Shown here: piece by piece, positions 55,431 to 64,000 of the stretch
Layout: every line of letters starts with the position of its first letter
How positions within the stretch are numbered: the first letter of the stretch is position 1
From: Petunia secreta
Taxonomy: Eukaryota > Streptophyta > Magnoliopsida > Solanales > Solanaceae
DNA length: 64,000 nucleotides
Direction: 5' to 3'
Assembly: GCA_029990175.1 (NCBI GenBank)
Contig: JARKIP010000005.1
Location: 27,847,501-27,911,500 of the forward strand
The notes under the pieces: model-generated
What the model was told of the DNA's origin: nothing
Seen by the model: only the letters and a program-made list of their open reading frames with translations
Database searches by the model: none
Position numbers and translations under genes: made by a program

Positions 55431-56682
55431 TGTTGACACCCAATTTTGCCCCGAAAATTTTAATTAGTGCTAATTATTTAAATAAAAGTTAATTTTAAAT
55501 TTTAAAGCAAAATAATTTAAAATTTGAAGAAAATAGGACAAAATCACAACTCATAGCCCTAAATCTACCCACCTCGTGCAACTCCTCCATTTTCTAATCT
55601 ATTCTAAAAGGGGGGGGGGGGGAGGGGGCTAAGATCGCCTTACAAGCCAATTTCCAGCTCACTTGTGTTATTGCATATATACATAATATACACACATTTC
55701 TCTTTCATCAGAAGCCCGCACGCCCACGCCCCTAATCAATTTTCACCCTAAACTCGAAAATCCTAATCCCCTAATCCCTAATCGATTCCCCAATTCCTTT
55801 ATCCCCCCAAAATCCATCACAAACAGCCAAGAACAGCACAGCTGGTCCCCTCCACGTTCCCCCTCGTCACTTTTTCGTACAAACCCCTTTGAATCTCGTC
55901 CTTTCGTTTGAAATATCGATCAATCTGAGCCATTCGATTGCAATAACGGGCAAATCCTTACATGTAAGGATAAAATTTGTACAAATTCCGTGAATTTTTG
56001 ACAAATTTTACCCTTACTTTGTAAAGGGATTAGCGGATTTTCTGGAGAAAATGGGAATTTGGCAAAGGGTAAAAACCCTAGAATTCAGGTATAAATAAAT
56101 CTTTATGCTCATTTTTTAAGGTTCCAATTTTTTTTTTTTTTTTTGGTGAGGAGAAAAAGAGAAAACGACAACTTAATAAAAGAGAGAAAAACTTTGGCTC
56201 AATATTTGGAAAGGAATTATTAGTCATAGTCCATTGGTTCTATTTCGAGGTTGATTCTGTTCGTGTCCTAGCTTGTTCGACATCGATTTTTCTCGTCATC
56301 GCTTTTGTTCACTACACTCGAAGAGGTGAGATTCAGCACATATCTTTTATCATATTACCAGTGCTTACTTATTTATGGTTATGTTTAGATAGTTAAAAAT
56401 GTCAGTTTGATCTTATATAAAGTCATAGTTTGAACAAGATGGTATGTTAATAGTAGTAACCCACAAGTTTTCCTTAATTAAAGTCGTAAGCGTATGTGAT
56501 GATGAGACAGTTGAATACTGGCATGATTAAGCTGTAAAAATCATTTTGTTTTGAATGAAGTTATGGTTTTGGCCAGGTAAGCTTGAAATGACGAATAAAT
56601 GAAGCTTAAAATGTTAGTTTGTCTTCTTTTGTGATGCCAGCATGAGTTTGGGATAACAGTAGGCTGTTTTGGTTAAAGATTT

Positions 56683-56721
<39 letters not shown>

Positions 56722-59700
56722 TGTTTTTTTCATCTGATTCCTTGTTTTGTTAAGAAGTTCTGTTATTGGCTGTTAGAAGCAAGAGAAGGCAGGGGTGTTT
56801 TCTCTGATTTTCTTGTGAGTATGAGGGAGATATGTGAAGGGGGTCTGATGCCGTTGTAGTGTGGTTTGCAGAAGTTTTCAAGGGGCTTGTATGTGGGTCT
56901 GTTTTGGTTCAGGGAGGGGCCTGGTAGTTTGTCCTGGAAGTTGAGAGTGAATGTAGAAGAGCTTAGGAGTTGGCATAGGAATCAGTGGAGGGTTTGTTTT
57001 ATGGTAAAAGGAGACAGGTGCAACAGATTGTTATTGAGGGCATTTCAAATGCATTTGGAGGCTGTCAGAGGGTGTGGTTTATTCAGGAGTTCAGATGTGA
57101 TTCTGAGGAAGTGTAGGGGTCTAGTTTAGGTGCAGATGGTGTGCTGGTTGAGTGTAGAGTCTGTAGGATTCGTGGAGGCATTGTGTAGGTGTCTAGGTTT
57201 TGCTAAGCTTTGATCTTGGGGGTCTAGGTATTCTGTTAAGCATTGTGCAGTTTGGTGGAGTTTGTGGTGATGTTGAGAGGCCTTTGCAAGTAGTTTAGAA
57301 AGATTGAAGGGTATTATGGGCAGTTGAATGAAGGTTTCCAGTTCCCTATTTGTCTTATAGTTTATATGGTTTCAGTTGGTCAGATCCCAATCTTTTCAAT
57401 TCCTATGCACTAGTTATCATGAATGCCTGCTTTCCTATTGTGTGAACTGATATGTTATGTCCTAATTCAGTCGAAAATTGCCTGCTTATGCCTGAGATTC
57501 TGGTAAGTGTTAGTAAGAGCATGCTGGCAGCCTTGTTTTCTTTGTTTCCCCTGTTGTGGTTTTGGTTTTCAAAGCATTGAAGGAGTTTGTTGGTGCATAT
57601 GGGTGGTACTGTGAAGTATAAGAGAAGTGGAGGGTCTGCGAGAGATTCTAGAGGCCTGGAGTATGCTGCAGGTTTCCTGGAAGTTTTTTAAGAGTATAGG
57701 AGTTGGTTTCTGGTTGGATGAGGTTGTTTAGGGTAGTGAAGGGTTCATGTTAGTGTAGAAGGGTTCAGGGGGTTGCTTTGGAGTCTTGTTTATGGAGGTG
57801 TAGTCAATGAGGGTGCTTTGGAGAAGGGAAGCCGGTATGGCTGTTCTATGTTAAAAGACTCAAAGAAGTAGGTTAGTTTTCTGGTATTTGCAAGGGTTGT
57901 TTTGGTGTTTTTAGTGGAGTTGCTGCTTTGCCTGCCAATGGGTAGATGGGTCAGTTTGTTTGAGAGAGTTTGAGAGGGAGTATAGATGCAGCAGTGCAGG
58001 GTGTTGGTGTGATACAGGTATGAATGGGATATGACTGGAGTGCGCAATTTGCGCACTAAGAGGTGAAGCCCCTGGTATCTTTAAAAGATCAGTGGGGTCC
58101 CTCTCGTGAATGGCTTTGCGTGTTGTGCAGGCCCATATTGACTAACCAGCTGCAAATTCTTATGGAATGAAGTATGTTTGTCGCGTACTAGGAGAATGAA
58201 GCCCCTGCGTCTTTAAAGGACTAGTGGGGCCCCTCCTTGAAGACCAGTGCGGTCTTGGCTACCTCGGAAACTGCGAGGTTTGATTAAAGCCGAGGATCAG
58301 TGAGGAGCCCTGTGAGCAAGGTCTTTGAGCCTTGTAAAATCGAGGAAACTGAGAGGCTTGACTAAAGCCGAGGACCAGTGAGGTTTTTATTTTTTTTGAA
58401 AGGCCAATTGGCACCTTTCATGATTTGCAGTCTGGTATTGAAAAATAATTGAAAGTTCATCCCGGGGTATGGTGAAGATAATTGGGAGTTTTATTCGGAG
58501 TAGTTTGAGGTTGGTAAAGGTGTGGAGAATTGTCTTGGCGTGGCAGCTAGTTCTGGGGCTATCTCATTTCCTTTGGGCGATGGGATAGAATAGTGTGGGA
58601 AGTCTTTAATAAAACGTGTTATGATTTGTGCGTGTTATTGCATTTGTTATTGTCTTGGAATGAATGCTAATCTTCTGTTTTCTTGTGTTTTCTTTTCCAT
58701 GTACACTTTTTGGGACGAGTTGAATAAAAACTCACAAACTGAGATGGCATGCATTTGGAAGTTATTTGATCCGCTTCGCTTTTTCGGGACTTGATATCCC
58801 CGAAAATGTAAAAAAAAATGAAAATTTCTAAATTGAAGGCTCAGTGATTGAGTTGCTAAATTCGGGTTCTATCTTCTAAACTCCCTCTTTCCCGTCCCCT
58901 TTAGAAAGTATGTTATAGGAAGCCCTGAAAACCGGACTAGGACTTTGCATGTTAGAAGCTTGGTAGGATAGCCGCTCTCGTAGAGATATTATCTTATAGC
59001 ATGTTCAGAATTGTTTAAACAATCGCTCATCCCGTTTCTTTGGGACTTGCCAACTAATTTAAGGCAATAGAAATCTCTCGTCAATTATTGAGTGCAAAAG
59101 AATCAAAATTTATTTAAAATTATACAATCTTCATTTATTATTTATATTTAAATTAATTATTTATCAATCTATCGTTTATTATTTACTTATTTGTCTATTT
59201 AATAATTAAATTAATTAAGTGGTATTTATTATTAATTTTTTTAGTTAATCAATTTAGTTATTTAATTTAACTAATTATTTATTGTTTAATCAATTACAAT
59301 TATTTAGTTAATTTACTAATCAATTATTATCCATTATTCCTTATCTAATTGAATTCATATAAATATTTATTTATAACTAAGTTATTATCCATTTATTATT
59401 TATCTATCCAATCAATTAACTAATCAATTATTGTTATTTGTCTAATCATTTATTTTATTCATTTACTTAATTTTATTTAGCCCTTGTTTATTTAATTAAC
59501 TAATAAATCAATCAACTATTTTTTTAAATATCCATTTAATTAATTTTAAAGTTGGTTATTTATTTATCTAAGTATTGGCATAACCGAAATCTTATCTTAT
59601 TTATATTTTTCACATTTAAAATTAATCCTATATTTATTATCCTAAACAAATTCGTGAAAACCGCCGGATTAACCACTTTTAGCGGATTTTCGAAAGTGCT

Positions 59701-59926
59701 CCCGCAAGGGACCTTCTTTCGAATTTAATAGAACCACTTACCTAAGAATCTCTAAATTTATTTAATTTTCTTTAAAGTAAAGGGAATAATTGCACTCTTT
59801 AATTAACGTTAGGTTCCTAATAATCCTTAAATTAGGTGGCGACTTCAAAGAAGCCCTTTGGAGTCTCCATTTTGTTGAAAATACATCCCGATGCATACTT
59901 GTATGCAGTTTTGGGAGGGTTCAACA
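55431..59926 (+). mobile_element. Ogre/TAT-like solo LTR, plus orientation, 4.5 kb
   Basis: It starts TGTTGACACCCAATTTTGCC and ends AGGGTTCAACA. It is flanked by GTCCT (55426-55430) and TTCCT (59927-59931), a one-mismatch duplication. Near the 3' end AGGTGGCGACTTC matches the GGTGGCGACTCC mark of the minus-strand relative. Inside are a 36-T run (56685-56720), two direct duplications (GAAGCCCCTG...ATCAGTGGGGTCC at about 58063 and 58190; AAAGCCGAGG...CAGTGAGG at about 58290 and 58365), and an extremely AT-rich ATTTATTATTTA stretch at 59100-59640. No coding domain was recognised. Confidence 0.83.
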
Positions 59927-59931
59927 TTCCT

Positions 59932-60275
59932 GTCTTTAGTATATGCACTTTTAGTATATGATCGAATAGCCAACTTGGACGAAAAATATTCAATATAGTA
60001 AAAATACAACATATATAGTATTGACCATGTATAGTAGTTTATACACTATCTTATAAGTTTTTGCGTCCAAAAAAATTTGCCAACTACAGATATCAATAAA
60101 GTAAGTTAAAGTTTATTGTCAACCAATTTATGATCGATTATAAACAACACATACTTCGCCAAAAAATACCAACTGCTAGTGTATCAACATATCTAAGTAT
60201 ATTAAACAATATGATAGAGTGAACATAGGTATATAGGAAGTGAACATACACAATTAGTCAATTGACAAGTAGTAT
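59932..60275. other. Unassigned AT-rich spacer
   Basis: No ORF, terminal repeat or structured motif is seen between the Ogre-like LTR and X4. Confidence 0.4.
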
Positions 60276-63061
60276 TGACACGACCTAGAATCCGGTTAGG
60301 CCGTGCGGGCACCCGACATCCTCTCCTAGACCCGTCGGGCGAACCCTTACCAATTAAATTAGGAAAATAAATATAATAATTCATAAATAAGGACAAGACT
60401 TAAAACTAAAATACATACATACTGATACCTCTAAGCTGTACAAAGGAAATTACAGCTCACTACCCAACATACTAGGTTTAAGGTTATCCAGACTAGACAT
60501 CTAAGAGTACAAAAGAAGACAAATACCTCCTGAAGGGAGCAAAATGCAACTAAAATAATAACCAATAAACTGGTGGCCATCCGGAATAAAAGCTGGCTCA
60601 CCCTGACAGCTGAAGTCGTCTTGGCTCCTTCACAACGTGGCGAACTCAATCCTGGAGCGAACCTGCCGAAACGAAATAGATAGACAAGAAACAAACAACA
60701 AATAAGGGTGAGTCAAAAGGACTCAATAAGTGGGGCAGACTAGCCACCTCAAAGAATAGGATAACTAGCCAGGGAGAAAAGAAATAGATAAACAAAATTC
60801 CTTTTATTTAAATTATGAAAAGGCAGAGCCAGATAACAACCGAAAACATGTATGAAACCATAAACTCATCAACAATCAGGAACGTAAGATAACCAAAACA
60901 TATAGGTATCCCGAACACATCAGCAATCAGAAATACATCCTGTTGCGGCGTGCAACCCGATCCATATATTCATCCTGTTGCAGCGTGCAACCCAATCCAT
61001 ATATTTATACCGCTGCAACGTGCAACCCGATCCATATATTTATACCGTTGCGACGTGCAACCCGATCCATATATTTATACCGTTGCGATGTGCAACCCAA
61101 TTCATATATTTATACTGTAGCGGTGTGCAACCCGATCCTCGCAGCTCAGAATACAAGCCAGAAATATATAGGCAAATAAGCAATGCACGTAGAAGCTGAA
61201 CATCAGTTATGTACCACAAGTCTACACAATGGTATGAAATGAAATGGAATGGAATGAAATAAAATGAGATGAAATGAAATGAAATATGATGCAAAGGGTC
61301 ACATGTGCCCGTCATCCCATCTCGAAGCGGAATACTCCTGCATTCGAGGGGAAATCCAATCTGATAACCAACTGGAGCGGAATACTCCTGCTCCTGGGGC
61401 GGAATACTCCTGCACCCGATATAATATAAACCAGAGGCGGAATACTCCTGCACTCTCCTGGGGCGGAATACTCCTGCACCCGATATAATGTAAACCAGAG
61501 GCGGAATACTCCTGCACTCAATATCTGACATAAGAGCGGAATACTCCTGCTCTTGGGGCGGAATCCTCCTACCCTCAGTATGATACAATGGAGCGGAATC
61601 CTCCTGCTCCTGGGGCGGAATACTCCTGCACCCAATATGATATGCAATGTAATGCATATGAATGCAATGTGATGCAACAATAACCCTTCACCGGCGCGGG
61701 ACTCTCATCGACAGCCGGGAAGTAGATGCCAACTCAAAGCCAAAGTACAATACTCAAATTCTCAATGCAATACCAATAACAGGACATAACATATAATATA
61801 GAATGTAAATCCAAAGCTAAGGCGTAATGAGTACGCCTATCGGCAGCTACACACGTAAGGAACACGTGGTAGAAAATCCACGAGGCCAGGTGCCTCCAAA
61901 GAAATGGATATAAACACTTACCTCTCTCAAAAGTTAGCATTGCGACCAACAACCGCGTTATTTTTGAATGCATTGCCAAACGATCCCACTGTGATCAATA
62001 AGCAGAAAAATATATCACATTAGGCTAAAGGCTTCATCCCTCACATCGTAGGGCAATCCAGGTAGGAACCTGATACCCTATTCGCATACGCAATACGCAG
62101 GCCAGGCCTATGTACAGGGTTTATGGTCACATAACCAAACCCTAAATAAATTACATTTATAAGTTGCCCATAACTTCCTGAGTACGAATATATAATCAAT
62201 TCTACTATCGGGTCCAATTGACCCTTTAAATTATAAGTTGAACTTATTAAAACGATGTCTAATATTCCATGTTTTACCGTTAAAACATATTCAAAAACAC
62301 GTAATAAACTCATATAATATATTAGGATCATTACCTGAATGTTTCAGGGTGAAAATTCTAGTTTTCTCCGGCCCCTTTTCTTTTTTTTCTGGCATTTTTT
62401 TCTCACTGCTTTATCTCTGTTTCGCTTTCTCTGTTTCCGCTCATTTTTGAGCATCTTTGATGCTAATCCTATCGTACTACTAATATTACTTACCCACCGT
62501 CTACATTTATGTATTTTGTCTTTTTGTGTTTTGTATTTTGTCTTTTTTTTTTTTCCTTTTTTCCTTTAAAATTCGTTGTTACGGTAAAAATTAAAACGGT
62601 ACCCTACGATATTCGAAATAATTCCAACTTTTGCATATAAGTTATAACAAATATATGTAACATACTCCCAAAGGTGGATCTCAAATTGGACTCCCGAAAC
62701 TCAAGATGCGAATTTAAACAGAAAAAGTCAAATTATTTAACTTTCGGCATTTTAGCGGAAACTAGCCGAACAACATCGAAATTTACTTTCGAAAGTTCAT
62801 AAAAGTCACAAATAATCATACGAACCTAACGGCGCTTTCGGATTTCGAATCGGAGCTCATTCGGCAAAAACCGAGCTCGAAAATCCCCTTTTAATATTAA
62901 TCGCCAACAAAAACTGAAACCTTCTTCCGATGCCTACCAAACGAGGTCTAATTTAGCTCAAATTTTGATGACATGTCCTAATGGACATTACGAATATTTT
63001 AAAATTATCGGCACACCAATCGGAGTCCTAGCTTCCGAAACGACTGACCGAGGTCGTTTCA
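60276..63061 (-). repeat. X4 3' LTR (2786 bp, longest copy)
   Basis: It starts TGACACGACC and ends GACCGAGGTCGTTTCA. It carries about ten GGAATACTCC units at 61325-61630. It is longer than its relatives because of a private minisatellite at about 60940-61140. The flanking 5 bp on the left is AGTAT; its partner lies beyond the window. Confidence 0.92.
60940..61140. repeat. 35-36 bp minisatellite private to X4
   Basis: There are about six units of the form GTTGC(R)RCGTGCAACCCGA then TCCATATATTTATAC. Each unit holds the inverted repeat GTTGC...GCAAC with a 5-nt loop whose bases vary. The RS/Ile/Tyr-rich ORFs over it (60943-61199) are repeat translations. Confidence 0.9.
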
Positions 63062-64000
63062 TTCTCCTCCACTTAAACTCTCGTTCGTCCTCGAACGAGC
63101 CTAAATCTAAAGCAAGATTTACGCAGATAATAAGAGAACTTGCACAACCTTCATAAACTACTCCACGGACATGATCTCATAATTACAGAATCAGAGTTAT
63201 GACATGCACATCAAACCCTTGGATAAAAACATAGCTGGATAATATCATAACGTCATTGCCCAAGTTATTCTGACTAAACCGATCCTTCCTCGATCACGAG
63301 AGGAGAATTCTGTATTTTCGAAGCAAAGATATACGAAACTCTGGATGGACTAACATGATTCAGCCGAGAATCACCTTTTCGATATACCTTTCGATATAGA
63401 ACAAGTCGATGAAACAAAGAATTAGCTTACGCTTGATGTAATAGGGGGAACTTTTGAAGTACCTTGTCAGTACATATTATAGAAGATTTGATGCAAGCTA
63501 TATTATTTTTACAAACACACTAGGCAACATCTCAGTTGATGTTAGTGTTGTTCCGCAAGCTCCTTGTGGGAATGTAGTTACTCATATCCTAATGTATGTC
63601 AAAGGTTCATCTGAACAGGGTCTATATATAAGGATAAGGATCAGGCAAATACTTCTGGATAGTATGATGCAGACCAGGAATGATCTCCAGACTGAACACC
63701 TACTTTAGGGTATTTTCTTTCAATTGAAAATATTATGACTTGAAAAAGTAAAAATAAAGGAGACACGTAGTTGGACCATGAGCTGAGGCAGAATACCAGC
63801 AACAAAGTTGATTACATGAGCGCTTACAACGCTAAAGTAACCTCTCAAGGAGTTAAGGTGTGAAGGAGATATGCCAATGATGGATGGACGACAAGCTGCA
63901 CTAGATCTTTCACTCTAAATTTCCATGAAGTAAAACAGCGTCAGTATGAGGATCCAGTTCTAGTTGAATACAGACAGATAGCCCAAGGAAAACCGAAGTC
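63062..64000 (-). mobile_element. X4 internal region, runs off the right edge
   Basis: It matches X-minus 24241-25180 in the same orientation. The PPT AGTGGAGGAGAA (minus strand, 63073-63062) and the hairpin CTCGTTCG-TCCT-CGAACGAG (63080-63099) are conserved. The DPVLVEY piece of the reverse-oriented integrase fragment begins at the very edge (about 63950), so the cassette is present in this third copy too. Confidence 0.85.

Noticed and set aside
60943..61199. Repeat protein with RATRSIY and VQPNPYIY units
   Set aside because: It is a translation of the X4 minisatellite, open in two frames.

Overview
This is plant nuclear DNA, almost entirely transposable elements. The evidence is LTR retrotransposons primed by initiator-Met-tRNA-like sites, a CACTA end, Stowaway-type MITEs, Ogre/TAT-like long LTRs and a DUF1985 gene. 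The overall look suggests a eudicot, perhaps Solanaceae, but the species is not provable from sequence alone. I see no intact host gene, rRNA, tRNA or CRISPR array. Nearly every coding region is a broken retroelement or transposon gene.

Left part (1-12754). A minus-strand Copia element (Copia-1: gag, protease, start of integrase, PBS, LTR) runs off the left edge. It abuts a decayed plus-strand Ty3/Gypsy element (Gypsy-1: RT, RNase H, integrase, 3' LTR). Gypsy-1 is interrupted by a solo LTR of a repeat family that I call X (4307-6781, near-perfect TSD), by a second LTR-like block (about 8050-9717), and in its 3' LTR by a CACTA 3' end (to 12451).

Middle left (12755-21694). Here are an orphan pseudo-exon, two adjacent Stowaway-type MITEs, a degenerate minus-strand Copia (Copia-2) split by a truncated X LTR, and the 5' half of a DUF1985 gene.

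Centre (21695-47440). Four nested levels are each supported by target-site duplications. The DUF1985 gene is split by a minus-strand X element (TSD ATACC). That element is split by a plus-strand X element (TSD CCCTA/TAGGG). That one is split by a young Gypsy element, Gypsy-3 (32665-40297, TSD GCTGA). Removing the 25.7 kb restores the DUF1985 reading frame across the junction.

Right part (47441-64000). The DUF1985 3' half is followed by a minus-strand Ogre-like solo LTR (TSD ATTAA), a small TATA-headed ORF, a GRF-zinc-finger gene on the minus strand, tandemly duplicated AT-rich DNA, a plus-strand Ogre-like solo LTR of 4.5 kb, and a fourth X element running off the right edge.

The most distinctive signal is family X. 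It has 2.2-2.8 kb LTRs carrying a minisatellite built on GGAGTATTCC, and a roughly 4.05 kb internal region with a decayed gag at one end and a reverse-oriented fragment of another Gypsy element (integrase zinc finger, LTR end, PBS) at the other. Seven LTR copies are present, and X looks like a non-autonomous large retrotransposon derivative. The second distinctive signal is the array of GGCG-CTC-CGCC hairpins in the LTRs and leader of Gypsy-3.
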